A stretch of DNA of 42,627 bases from Promethearchaeota archaeon (lineage in GTDB: Archaea; Asgardarchaeota; Lokiarchaeia; Sigyniarchaeales; SOKP01). Positions 17,285-25,984 of the stretch are shown here, in pieces. Every line of letters starts with the position of its first letter. Position 1 is the stretch's first letter. Both the position numbers and the translations under genes were made by a program. Under the pieces are notes generated by a model. The model saw only the letters and a list, made by a program, of their open reading frames with translations, was not told the origin of the DNA and made no database searches. The stretch is from contig JAHLWS010000055.1 in the NCBI GenBank assembly GCA_019057795.1, positions 1 through 42,627 of the forward strand. Direction: 5' to 3'.

Positions 17285-17740
17285 TTAAAATTCTCTTCTT
17301 TTTCCTTCTATAGATTCAAAATAATCGAGAACAGATTCTCTTATTTCAACGGCAGGAAAAATTAGCCTTGATTTATTTATGTAGTCCATGGCATCGTTCC
17401 AACTCCATGTGGGGTTTTCCTTTAAAATCCACGCTACGATAATTCCTCCACTTCGAGATATCCCCATAGCACAATGTACTAAAACCTTTCCATCCTTTAC
17501 GTGTTGATCGATAAAGGATAATATCTCTTCTATATAACTGTGGGGTGGGTACCAATCGTCGGGAAACCCTTTGTAAAGGTAGGTAAATCCTAAGCGTGTT
17601 GGATCGTAAAAGTCTTCTTCCATTAAGTTTACTATTGCCGTAATCCCAATTTTTTTAAACTTTTCGAAGTTTAATCTTGGCCAATAAGCACCTATATACA
17701 AATTATCGTGAACTTTATAAATTTGATCTAATTCAACCAT
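17285..17740 (-). CDS. Dual-specificity protein phosphatase
   Basis: A 151-residue protein with the cysteine phosphatase signature HCAMGISRSGG (catalytic C90, phosphate-binding R96). An Asp pair in FPDDW (61-62) can provide the general acid. Length and layout match small DSP/VHR-like phosphatases that remove phosphate from Tyr and Ser/Thr, or from phospholipids or RNA caps in related groups. It is cytosolic with no membrane segment. A coding-like fragment lies immediately downstream. The substrate is unknown. Confidence 0.85.
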   Translation of the reverse strand: MVELDQIYKVHDNLYIGAYWPRLNFEKFKKIGITAIVNLMEEDFYDPTRLGFTYLYKGFPDDWYPPHSYIEEILSFIDQHVKDGKVLVHCAMGISRSGGIIVAWILKENPTWSWNDAMDYINKSRLIFPAVEIRESVLDYFESIEGKRREF

Positions 17741-17810
17741 TGTAATATCCCCAAAGCTCTTTTGAGATAATTACTAAATATTTTCAGTGTCATTTTTACA
17801 AAAAAAAGCC

Positions 17811-18191
17811 TTAATATTTTCCTAAATCTCTGCTAGCAATAATATTAACGCCTAATTCAAGTATATTTTCTATGAGAACAGCCCCCATTTTAATTGGCGC
17901 TTTTACTTCAGCTTGAGCGATCTCGTTTAATGCGTCTCTTAATTTATCTTTTAGAATTGGTTTATTACTTCTTACCGGGATTAAAGGTAAGAAACCATTC
18001 TCCACCCTAATTGTCGTTGTAAGGATTCTCTTAGGGGAGTAATATTCTTGCTCTGCGTATTCCAATCCCCTCTCACAAGTGTACCCTTCAAATGATATTT
18101 CAGAACCCTTTGAAATCGCTTTTATTTGGCAGCCAGTGGGACATACGATACATCTAATTACTTTTACAACGCTTACACTACTTTCACTCAT
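17811..18191 (-). CDS. DUF1667 zinc/iron-cysteine protein of the glycerol-3-phosphate operon
   Basis: A 126-residue protein of the DUF1667 type. Conserved cysteines occur as CIVCPTGC near residue 14 and YTCERG near residue 38, followed by PKRILTTTIRVENG and a helical end. In bacteria this protein is encoded with a GlpA-like dehydrogenase and an NAD/FAD oxidoreductase, and all three occur here in that arrangement. It is probably an electron-transfer or assembly component. It is the last gene of the three, 21 bases after the FAD oxidoreductase. Confidence 0.82.
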   Translation of the reverse strand: MSESSVSVVKVIRCIVCPTGCQIKAISKGSEISFEGYTCERGLEYAEQEYYSPKRILTTTIRVENGFLPLIPVRSNKPILKDKLRDALNEIAQAEVKAPIKMGAVLIENILELGVNIIASRDLGKY

Positions 18192-18212
18192 TATTTAACT
18201 CACCTATGATTT

Positions 18213-19511
18213 TTAATCCTCCTCAATTAATACCTCTGGTCGAGGAATCACATCAATTGTTATCGATTTGCAATCCGGGTTTATACCGGACTCTCCTAGA
18301 TTTATGTTCAATTCAAGCATTTCACTTGGGATGACGTAAATTTTCTTTCTTTTATAGATTATGCTATTATTTTCGTCTTTAAATTGAATAAGAACCCTTC
18401 TATCGGGATATTTAACTCTGAATGTAAAAATTATTTCTTCTGATAAATTTCGTTTATTGATAATATCTGGTTTAACATAATTTACATTTTCGCCAGGGAC
18501 ACACTTGATTATTTCCTTCTTCATTAATTCTTTACCATACCTCGAGTTGATATATTCTATTGCGTTTTTTCCAGCTCGTTTAGCCTCAGCAGTTACCAAA
18601 TCCACTAAATCGTGAACTTGTAATACATTTCCACAAGCGAATATACCATCAATTATCGTCTCCAAATTCTCATCAACTACAGGTCCTCCGTTTTTTGATA
18701 ATTCAGCTCCTGCTTGCAGAGTTAACTCATTTTCAGGAATTAACCCAACAGATAATAACAAAGTGTCGCATTCAATGAATTTATCTGAACCTATTATTCT
18801 ATCAAAGTTTCTACCTACTTTTGAAATGGTAACTCCTTTTATGCGATCTCTTCCGTGGATTCGGGTTACGGTATAGCTCGTTATGAGCGGGATCCCGTAA
18901 TCCTCTAAGCACTGAACTTGATTTCGAAGTAATCCACTTACATAAGGTTGGATTTCCACCACAGCCTTAACTGTACAACCTTCCCAAGTCAATCTTCGAG
19001 CCATTATCATTCCAATATCTCCACTTCCCAAAATCACATAAGTATTTCCTGGTAGATACCCTTCGATATTAACAAACCTTTGAGCTTGCCCAGCAGTATA
19101 TATACCAGCAGGTCGAAACCCTGGAATATTAATCGCTCCTCTCGTTTTTTCCCTACAACCCATCGCTAAGATAATTGCTTTTGCTTCAACTTCAATTAAT
19201 CCTTCCTTTTTGTTCACTGCATATAACTTTTTATCTTTAGTAATTTCAATTACCGTTGTATCTAGTATATAGGGAATTTTTAAATCTTTAACTTGGTTAA
19301 TAAATCTTTGAGCGTACTCCGGACCTGTTAATTCTTCTTCAAATTCTTTCAAACCAAATCCATTATGGATGCATTGTAAGGTTATCCCTCCTAATTCTTT
19401 GTCTCTCTCGATAATTAAAACGCTTAAATCCGCTTCTTTTACTTCTATAGCTGCTGCAAGCCCACCCGCTCCAGCGCCTATAACTACAACATCCGCTTTA
19501 TATTTCTTCAT
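18213..19511 (-). CDS. FAD/NAD(P)-dependent oxidoreductase of the glycerol-3-phosphate dehydrogenase operon
   Basis: A 432-residue pyridine nucleotide-disulfide type flavoprotein. The FAD site is VVIGAGAGGLAAAIEV at the N-terminus and the second dinucleotide site is YVILGSGDIGMIMARRL. A GIFACGNVLQVHD segment closes the FAD site. There is no redox-active CxxC near the flavin. In the family, this subunit passes electrons from the GlpA-like subunit to NAD(P) or another acceptor. The gene overlaps the upstream glpA-like gene by four bases (ATGA), so translation is probably coupled. Confidence 0.85.
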   Translation of the reverse strand: MKKYKADVVVIGAGAGGLAAAIEVKEADLSVLIIERDKELGGITLQCIHNGFGLKEFEEELTGPEYAQRFINQVKDLKIPYILDTTVIEITKDKKLYAVNKKEGLIEVEAKAIILAMGCREKTRGAINIPGFRPAGIYTAGQAQRFVNIEGYLPGNTYVILGSGDIGMIMARRLTWEGCTVKAVVEIQPYVSGLLRNQVQCLEDYGIPLITSYTVTRIHGRDRIKGVTISKVGRNFDRIIGSDKFIECDTLLLSVGLIPENELTLQAGAELSKNGGPVVDENLETIIDGIFACGNVLQVHDLVDLVTAEAKRAGKNAIEYINSRYGKELMKKEIIKCVPGENVNYVKPDIINKRNLSEEIIFTFRVKYPDRRVLIQFKDENNSIIYKRKKIYVIPSEMLELNINLGESGINPDCKSITIDVIPRPEVLIEED

Positions 19512-20980
19512 TCTTTTTCACCCCTTTTTAAACGAAGTAGCGCAATTTCTTTCGTTTTAGCCATAAGAAAGTTTGTATCTTCTCCACTTTTCATTACTTC
19601 CTCATAGGGAATATTTAATTCTCTAGAAAGAATCTCAATAACACGAGGACGGCAGAATCCGGCTTGGCAACGCCCCATACCAGGCCTACATCTGAACTTA
19701 ACTCCGTCCACGGTGGTCGCACCTACAGGTGCGTGTATGGCATTAAGAATTTCTTTTTCTGGAATAGTTTCACACCGACAAATGATTCTTCCCCACGCAG
19801 GATCTTCTTTTATTTTTCTGTCTAATTCTTCCTTATTAAAATCTTTAAACCTTTCTGGTTTTGGGCGCGTAGGATTATAATCTTCTTTAATCTTCGTGTT
19901 TGCTCCTAATAATTCCAAAAATTCTACAACTCTTTCAGCAATGGCATAACAAGATGTTAAACCAGGTGATAAGATGCCAACTACGTTAATAAAACCATAT
20001 ACATCCGTATTATCAATTATAAAATCATAGGTATCTGGTACTGCCCTTAAACCAGCAAAATTTCTAATAGAAGCTCTTACTGGCAAATTAGGAACTAATT
20101 TACTTCCCCCTTCTAAAATTTCCTTTAAACCAGCTTCAGTAGTCGAAATATCCTTTCTATCAGTGATATTAAGAGCAGTAGGGCCAACAAAAGTATTTCC
20201 ACTAACAGTTGGGCAAACTAAAATTCCCTTTGAGACTTTAGTGGGCGTAGGAAATAATATTTTATTTAGGTGCATCGCGTTCCTATCAAAAAGGATATAT
20301 TCTCCTTTTCTAGGCATTAGTTTGAAATAATCTAGACCAACCAATTTTGAAATCTTTAAGCCATATACTCCAGCAGCATTAATAACATTGTTAGATTTGA
20401 ATTCATTTGTTTTAGTTTTAATCACATATATGTAATTTTGATGCTTAATTCGTCTTACTTTTTGGTTCCGGAAGAATTTAACGCCGTTCATAGCTGCATT
20501 TTCAGCTAGCGCGTAAGTCATCTCATATGGGCTTACAATTCCTGCCGTTGGGGCGTGTAATACGCCAACTACTTCATCTGTAAGATTAGGTTCCATGTAC
20601 TTAATTTTTTCTTTATCTAAAATTAATTCTAAGCCTGGAACTCCATCTTGAGTACCTAGTCTTCTTTGTTCTTCAAGTTTTTTTATCTGACTATCTTCCA
20701 AAGCGACAATAAAAGAACCAATTCTTTGAAAAGGAAAATTAAGCTCTTCTTCAGCTTGAGTATATAATTTATTCCCTATTATACACATATCCCGCTTAAC
20801 ATATTCTCTTGGTGACGCATAACCCGCGTGTACGACTCCAGAATTAGCTTTAGTAGTGCCTGAAGCTATATCTGCCTCCCTCTCTAATAAAGCAACCTTA
20901 AGATCGTACTTTGATAATGTTCGTGCGATGCAACAACCAATTACACCGCCCCCAATAATTATAATGTCATATACTGTCAA
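19508..20980 (-). CDS. glpA: Glycerol-3-phosphate dehydrogenase, GlpA-like, with BFD-type [2Fe-2S] domain
   Basis: A 490-residue protein of the DAO/GlpA family. The FAD-binding IIIIGGGVIGCCIAR is at residues 6-20, and the conserved GVVHAGY segment lies near residue 48. The C-terminal domain holds CRC (C401, C403), then GRCQAGFC (C438, C443), a BFD-like iron-sulfur site. It oxidises sn-glycerol 3-phosphate to dihydroxyacetone phosphate. It is first in the operon, followed by the overlapping FAD oxidoreductase and DUF1667. No glycerol kinase is in the window. Archaeal lipids use glycerol 1-phosphate, so a G3P enzyme implies glycerol or phospholipid catabolism, or G3P supply; that is inference. 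Confidence 0.85.
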   Translation of the reverse strand: MTVYDIIIIGGGVIGCCIARTLSKYDLKVALLEREADIASGTTKANSGVVHAGYASPREYVKRDMCIIGNKLYTQAEEELNFPFQRIGSFIVALEDSQIKKLEEQRRLGTQDGVPGLELILDKEKIKYMEPNLTDEVVGVLHAPTAGIVSPYEMTYALAENAAMNGVKFFRNQKVRRIKHQNYIYVIKTKTNEFKSNNVINAAGVYGLKISKLVGLDYFKLMPRKGEYILFDRNAMHLNKILFPTPTKVSKGILVCPTVSGNTFVGPTALNITDRKDISTTEAGLKEILEGGSKLVPNLPVRASIRNFAGLRAVPDTYDFIIDNTDVYGFINVVGILSPGLTSCYAIAERVVEFLELLGANTKIKEDYNPTRPKPERFKDFNKEELDRKIKEDPAWGRIICRCETIPEKEILNAIHAPVGATTVDGVKFRCRPGMGRCQAGFCRPRVIEILSRELNIPYEEVMKSGEDTNFLMAKTKEIALLRLKRGEKE

Positions 20981-21147
20981 GGGATTTACCTCTCGAATTC
21001 TAAAGAGTGAATTAAAAAGCTTAAGTAATAAAACAAGTTATTTCTTTAAAATTTATTTGGAACATTAATATTTTCTATTTGATAAGTTTCATTTCATTTC
21101 ATTAATAGGAAAAAATTTATTAAGTCCAAATTTATTCGCTTTCATAA

Positions 21148-21480
21148 TTAGACAAAAAAAAACCACATAACATTAAATACAAATGCAATAATAATCAGAG
21201 CTATAGTTACGGGGTTTAAAATTGTACTTCTTAAAGCTTTTGCGTATTTTATGTCTATATCCCCTTTTAACAATGTATTAATTGATTTATATCTCGAATT
21301 TATTGCTTCTTTAAGGTGATAAGAACCTAAAAATTGAGGTTTTGTTAAGCTTTTAAGGTGAGCATTATGATTGCTTGTAGGAAAGAGATTTAATTTATTA
21401 TTATTAAGAATATCTTCATAATCTCTTATTACATAGGGTTTATCTGGCACTTTTTTGAGTTTATTATTACTTTCATTCAT
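21148..21480 (-). CDS. Small tail-anchored protein
   Basis: A 110-residue protein with a polar N-terminal part and one hydrophobic segment at the very end (about 91-110, IALIIIAFVFNVMWFFFV), which makes it tail-anchored. No family is recognised. The two flanking gaps are AT-rich and hold no other gene. Confidence 0.45.
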   Translation of the reverse strand: MNESNNKLKKVPDKPYVIRDYEDILNNNKLNLFPTSNHNAHLKSLTKPQFLGSYHLKEAINSRYKSINTLLKGDIDIKYAKALRSTILNPVTIALIIIAFVFNVMWFFFV

Positions 21481-21580
21481 TTGAGGAATATCTAACCTAT
21501 TTTATTTTGCTCATGTTTTTAATATCATTTCGTTCTTAAATTTTTTATGGTTATTTTAAATAACAAACAACAAACAAATA

Positions 21581-22003
21581 TTACCAAAAAGCGTCTTTCA
21601 GTTTTTTGATAGGTTGTTTTTCTAAAGATTTATCAATATAATCGCCAAAATCAGAAAAATAATTCACATCGTTATCCCAATTTACTAATATTTCGCTATA
21701 AACTTCAAAAAACATATCGGATATTAGCTTTAATTCATCAATCACTTTTTTCTCTTTTGTTTTGTTTAAAGAACTCCCAATAAATAAAAAGCTTCTTCGT
21801 TTTACAATTACAAAACGAAGATCCGACATTTCGAAGTTAGATATCCCTCCGTCAGTAAGTTTTTCAGCAAAAGTGTTTAAAGCGCTCATCAAACCACCAA
21901 AAAGTTGGGGGTTAATTGTTTGATCAAAAACCCTTGAGAATAAAACTACTCCATTTTCAGTAAGAATCCACAAATCTTTTAATATTTTAGGCAATAATAC
22001 CAC
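21581..22003 (-). CDS. Longin-like domain protein
   Basis: A 140-residue protein whose pattern suits the longin fold. The first strand LKDLWILTENGVVLFSR is followed by GGLMSALNTFAEKL, then strands FEMSDLRFVIVKRR and FLFIGSS, and a long helix with EVYSEILVNWDNDVNYFSDF. Longin proteins in eukaryotes serve SNAREs, adaptor and TRAPP complexes and GTPase regulators; Asgard genomes encode many. The GTPase at 24519, which may carry a related N-terminal domain, is nearby but on the other strand. The fold is judged from pattern only. Confidence 0.6.
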   Translation of the reverse strand: MVLLPKILKDLWILTENGVVLFSRVFDQTINPQLFGGLMSALNTFAEKLTDGGISNFEMSDLRFVIVKRRSFLFIGSSLNKTKEKKVIDELKLISDMFFEVYSEILVNWDNDVNYFSDFGDYIDKSLEKQPIKKLKDAFW

Positions 22004-22169
22004 AAGTTTTAGTTAATCTTTTATCCCACTTTCATATTAAATATGGTGTTTTATTATTTAAAAAATCATTTTTAGAAATTTTTTATTACCGTATTAAACA
22101 TAGAAAAGGAAAAAAAATAAAAATTTGTATTTTATATACAATATTAAAATAATAAAAAACAAAAAAGTT

Positions 22170-23051
22170 ATGATTTGGAAAACTAAAATAACCCAAATGG
22201 CGGAAATAAGGTACCCGATAATAATGGGTGCCTTTGCAGCGATCGGTTGTGCTGAATTTGCAGCTGCATTTTCCAATGCAGGCGGGTTAGGAATAATTAC
22301 TGCAATAAATTATCCTATAATCGAAGATTTTCAAAAGGAACTTGAAAAAATGTCTAAATTTACCAAAAAACCTTTTGGAGTAAATTTTACAATTACGCCA
22401 CCTTATATTGCAAAAAAAGGGCGTGGAAAAACTGAAGAATCTTACGTTGATTTTTTGGATGTATCAATTAAGAAGGGAGTTAAGGTATTCACGACTTCTG
22501 CTTACCAAACACCACATTTAGGAAAAAAGATTAAGGAAGCTGGTTGTTATTGGTTCCATAAATGTACGACTATAAAACACGCAATGGCGGCCCAAAAAAG
22601 AGGGGCAGACGCCATTACAATCGTAGGTCTTGAGGGAACAGGATTTAAAAACCCTAACCAAAACACAACCTTAGTAAATATTACAATGGCGCGTAGGTTG
22701 CTAAGTATTCCAATTATTGCTGCGGGGGGGATTGGAGATGCTAGGGGATTTCTTGGTACATTAGCTATGGGAGCAGACGCTGTTTGTTTAGGAAGCTCAA
22801 TTATAGCCACAGAAGAGAGTCCCGCTTCAAAAAGATGGAAAGCTCAGGTATTAAATCAAGATATATTTGACGAGAAATATTACAAAAAAATATTTCATCT
22901 TGAATTAAAAGATTCACCAATAGCTTCAATGGCGATTGGTCATATAGACGAAATACTACCAATAAAGGTGTTTCTCAATAATTTAATTGACGAAGCGGAA
23001 CAAATTCTAAAAAGTTGGGGTTATATGGGCGATGTATTTAACACATCATAA
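22170..23051 (+). CDS. Nitronate monooxygenase-type FMN enzyme (FabK/NMO family)
   Basis: About 293 residues, a TIM-barrel flavoprotein. Visible family marks are YPIIMGAFAAIGCAEFAAAFSNAGGLGIIT at the N-terminus (split in strand-loop blocks), GVNFTITPP, then HKCTTIKHAMAAQKRGADA, and the FMN phosphate loop IIAAGGIGDARGFLGTLAMGADAVCLGS. Members oxidise alkyl nitronates or act as enoyl-ACP reductases; the histidine expected of nitronate enzymes cannot be placed with certainty. I start at ATG 22170 because the longer frame to 22125 adds an unlike Lys/Asn stretch. It is divergent from the longin-like gene and followed by the LarA-like gene on the same strand. Confidence 0.75.
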   Translation: MIWKTKITQMAEIRYPIIMGAFAAIGCAEFAAAFSNAGGLGIITAINYPIIEDFQKELEKMSKFTKKPFGVNFTITPPYIAKKGRGKTEESYVDFLDVSIKKGVKVFTTSAYQTPHLGKKIKEAGCYWFHKCTTIKHAMAAQKRGADAITIVGLEGTGFKNPNQNTTLVNITMARRLLSIPIIAAGGIGDARGFLGTLAMGADAVCLGSSIIATEESPASKRWKAQVLNQDIFDEKYYKKIFHLELKDSPIASMAIGHIDEILPIKVFLNNLIDEAEQILKSWGYMGDVFNTS

Positions 23052-23093
23052 GATATATTGATTAAAGTTAAAAAACAATAAATTTTATATTAC

Positions 23094-23101
23094 TTTATAT
23101 A
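23094..23101 (+). promoter_or_regulatory. TATA box of the LarA-like gene
   Basis: TTTATATA centred about 30 bases before the ATG at 23128 would give a leader of only a few bases, the common archaeal pattern. Confidence 0.4.
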
Positions 23102-23127
23102 AATCATCTAAATTTTACGCGATATTA

Positions 23128-24405
23128 ATGAAATTTGATTACGGTAAAAGTGGAATTGAAGTCTCACTCGATCCTAGTTGGAACATGACAATATTTCGCC
23201 CATCGAAACAAGATGTTATTGAAGACCCAATTAACGCGATTAGAAATGCCATCAAAAATCCAATAGGAACTCCTTCTTTAAATAAAATTGTAAAAAGTAA
23301 GAAAGAAATAAAATCTGTTTGCATTGTAGTTTCAGACGCTACACGTCCCGTTCCATCTCATCTCCTTTTAAAGGGGCTCTTAAAAGAATTGAGCGATTAT
23401 GGGCTTCAAGAGGAAAAGATTTTAGTTTTAATTGCGACGGGATTACATCGTACATCTCGTAAAGACGAATTAGAAAGAATTTTAGGGGAATATCTAACAA
23501 GCAGCGTGAAAATCGTTGATCACATCGCAAGAGATAAAAATTCTCTCACATACTTAAGAAATGCTAACAACATTCCCATTTATATCAATAAACACTATTA
23601 CGAAAGCGATTTGAAAATCTTAACGGGTTACGTCGAACCTCACTTTTTCTTCGGTTTTTCAGGGGGAAAAAAGTCTATTATTCCAGGAATAGCAGGCGCT
23701 GAAACTATCTTAGCAAACCATTCGGCGGAAAATATAGCTTCCCCTAATGCTCGTTTTGGAATTTATAAGAATAATCCAATGGCTGAAAACTCAACTGAGA
23801 TTACTAAACTAGTAGGCGTAGATTTCGTTGTAAATGTATCCATCGATGAAAATCACGAAATTACACAAATAGCAGCAGGTGATTTAGAAAGAGTTCATAA
23901 AAAACTTGTTAATTATCAACTTAAACATATTTTCAAGGAAATTCAAGAACCATTTGACATCGTTGTGTGTGGTAATGGTGGATATCCCCTAGATCTCAGC
24001 CTATATCAAGCTGTAAAAAGCATGGCAATTGGCGAAATGGCAGTTAAAAAAAACGGAACGATAATATCAGTTAATGAATGTGCTGATGGGATTGGTGGTG
24101 GGCAAGATGAGTTTAAAGAATTACTTTATTCTAATATGTCCCCAGAAGAGATTCACAAAAAAGTCCTACACAAAGAAATTGTAGTACCTGACCAATGGGA
24201 AATTCAAGTTTTAACCCGAATAATGATGATGGCAGAGATATATATCGTTTCTAAAATGAAAGAAGATGAGATCGGAAACATTGGCTTAAAACATGCAAAA
24301 ACTGTCGAAGAAGCTATAAAAAAATCTTTAAATAAGCATGGATCTAAAGCAAAGATATTAATTTTACCTAATGGACCACAAATCCTTCCAATTCTTCTTA
24401 GCTAA
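23128..24405 (+). CDS. larA: LarA-family nickel-pincer racemase/epimerase
   Basis: A 425-residue protein of the lactate racemase family. The N-terminal motif SDATRP (69-73) is followed by GLHR with H107. EPHFFFGFSGGKKSIIPG supplies H172 and K182, and NHSAEN supplies H198. Relative to Lactobacillus LarA (H108, H174, K184, H200) the spacing is conserved, so cofactor attachment and catalysis are plausible. The family needs the nickel-pincer nucleotide made by LarB, LarC and LarE, none of which is in the window. Many LarA homologues act on other 2-hydroxyacids or sugars, so the substrate is open. Confidence 0.8.
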   Translation: MKFDYGKSGIEVSLDPSWNMTIFRPSKQDVIEDPINAIRNAIKNPIGTPSLNKIVKSKKEIKSVCIVVSDATRPVPSHLLLKGLLKELSDYGLQEEKILVLIATGLHRTSRKDELERILGEYLTSSVKIVDHIARDKNSLTYLRNANNIPIYINKHYYESDLKILTGYVEPHFFFGFSGGKKSIIPGIAGAETILANHSAENIASPNARFGIYKNNPMAENSTEITKLVGVDFVVNVSIDENHEITQIAAGDLERVHKKLVNYQLKHIFKEIQEPFDIVVCGNGGYPLDLSLYQAVKSMAIGEMAVKKNGTIISVNECADGIGGGQDEFKELLYSNMSPEEIHKKVLHKEIVVPDQWEIQVLTRIMMMAEIYIVSKMKEDEIGNIGLKHAKTVEEAIKKSLNKHGSKAKILILPNGPQILPILLS

Positions 24406-24483
24406 CAATTTTAGTCAAGCTATCATCATTATCAGATGTGATGAATTCACAAACACATGATTTAAATCAATGAATTGGTAACT

Positions 24484-24490
24484 TTATATA
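24484..24490 (+). promoter_or_regulatory. TATA box of the GTPase gene
   Basis: TTATATA about 29-35 bases ahead of the ATG at 24519, consistent with an almost leaderless message. Confidence 0.4.
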
Positions 24491-24518
24491 AGAAATGTCG
24501 ACTTAAAAAAGGATTAAT

Positions 24519-25574
24519 ATGGAATTAGCGCACGCAATTATTTATCTTGATTTGAACCAAGATAAGCCAAAAATGAACTTTTGGTATCCACACGATCTTC
24601 CTAAAGGAATCCGAAGATTTATCGGTGATGAATGTTTTTCAATTATATCAGGAGATTCATCTTTCATCCCTGAAGTTCTCTTAATTTTTCCCATTTCGTC
24701 TTTAAAGTTAAAAGTATTGATTAAATATTTTAAAAGGGAAGATAGTACCAAAATAGGGAGCTTTTCAAAGTCGGCTATAACTTTTTTATTCGATGAAAAA
24801 GACGATCACATTTATTACAGATATATGAGTTATATTGATTCGTACGTTAGTAAAGCTGTTAGCGTAATTGTCGACTTAGAGAATAATGAGTCGGAAGAAG
24901 ATTTAATCTATGATGAGATTGTTAAGTTACAGCGTACGCTATGCGAGTTAACTGACTATTTACGTTCTAAAAGCGAGTATGTTTCTAAGCCGGAAGAACC
25001 ATCCGAAACAACACTTGGAGTTAAAAAGTTAGAAAAAAAGCAGATAGAAAAAAAGAAATTTAAAGTAGTAGTACTAGGAGACCCCAGCGTTGGAAAGACA
25101 TCTACTATTCTTAGATTCACTGATAACGTATTTCTTAGGGCATATATCCCAACAATGGGTTTAAATATTACTCAAAAAATCTTTGATATTAATAAAAACT
25201 CTGTTGAATTAGTATTATGGGATATTGGAGGACAAACTAAGTTTGAGATCATAAGGAAGAAGTTTTATGAAGGAATGAGCATGATTCTTGTACTGTTTGA
25301 TTTAACCAACCCAATGTCTTTTGCAAATGTTCCCAAATGGCATCAAGATATAAAGAATTATTTCAAAAATGATCAAAAGATTAAAGGTTATCTTATTGGT
25401 AATAAGAACGATTTAGTGAAAGAAAGAATTGTAAGCGAGAATGACGCGGTTAGACTCGCATTCGCGTTAGACCTTGATTATATCGAAATTTCTGCGTTAA
25501 CTGGCTACAATATTGAGAAAACTTTCCATGAGATCGCAAGTAACTTACTAAAATTTAAAAATATTGAAGATTAA
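24519..25574 (+). CDS. Ras/Rab-like small GTPase with N-terminal longin-like domain
   Basis: A 351-residue protein. Residues 1-150 form an alpha/beta domain (strands around AHAIIYLDL, EVLLIFPIS, ITFLFDE and a helix YIDSYVSKAVSVIV) that fits a longin or roadblock-type fold by pattern only. A charged linker leads to the GTPase domain from 180: G1 GDPSVGKTS (187-195), T212 in switch I, G3 DIGGQ (235-239), NKND (295-298) and SALTG (325-329). The GGQ is of Arf/Rag style rather than Ras DTAGQ. There is no C-terminal Cys for lipid attachment. It probably works as a molecular switch at membranes or in trafficking-like complexes; this is inference. Confidence 0.82.
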   Translation: MELAHAIIYLDLNQDKPKMNFWYPHDLPKGIRRFIGDECFSIISGDSSFIPEVLLIFPISSLKLKVLIKYFKREDSTKIGSFSKSAITFLFDEKDDHIYYRYMSYIDSYVSKAVSVIVDLENNESEEDLIYDEIVKLQRTLCELTDYLRSKSEYVSKPEEPSETTLGVKKLEKKQIEKKKFKVVVLGDPSVGKTSTILRFTDNVFLRAYIPTMGLNITQKIFDINKNSVELVLWDIGGQTKFEIIRKKFYEGMSMILVLFDLTNPMSFANVPKWHQDIKNYFKNDQKIKGYLIGNKNDLVKERIVSENDAVRLAFALDLDYIEISALTGYNIEKTFHEIASNLLKFKNIED

Positions 25575-25984
25575 ATTTGAACGACAATTCAATAATTTAC
25601 TATACAATTTGACGATATAATTCTATAACAATCAGATTCACGATAATATCTTATAAGAATTCCCAAAAAAAAGTAAAGAAAAGCATTCTTTAAACGTTAA
25701 TTTATAAAAAATAAATTGGTGCCCTTCCCATTATATACCCGCAAATTTCACACTTTTTCATGTTCTGTCGTATATAACTATTCTAAACAAAAACACTTTT
25801 AAATAGTGGTGTAACTTATTACTATATTAGCAATATAATGATAAAATTATAAGTAACAAATTTGTCAAAAAACTTATAATTCAAAAACATCAATATTATT
25901 TACGATAATTTTCGCTATTATTATTGAATAATCATTAAAATTTGTTGCAAAAAATACATTAGAAACGATAAAAAGTGAAAAAAT
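25575..25984. other. Intergenic stretch before TFB
   Basis: No ORF or RNA gene is recognised. A clear TATA box TTTAAATA lies at 25798-25805, preceded by an A-rich BRE-like stretch. Initiation near 25830 would leave a TFB leader of about 150 bases, long for archaea, so either the leader is regulatory or another promoter nearer the gene is used. The rest is AT-rich. Confidence 0.4.
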
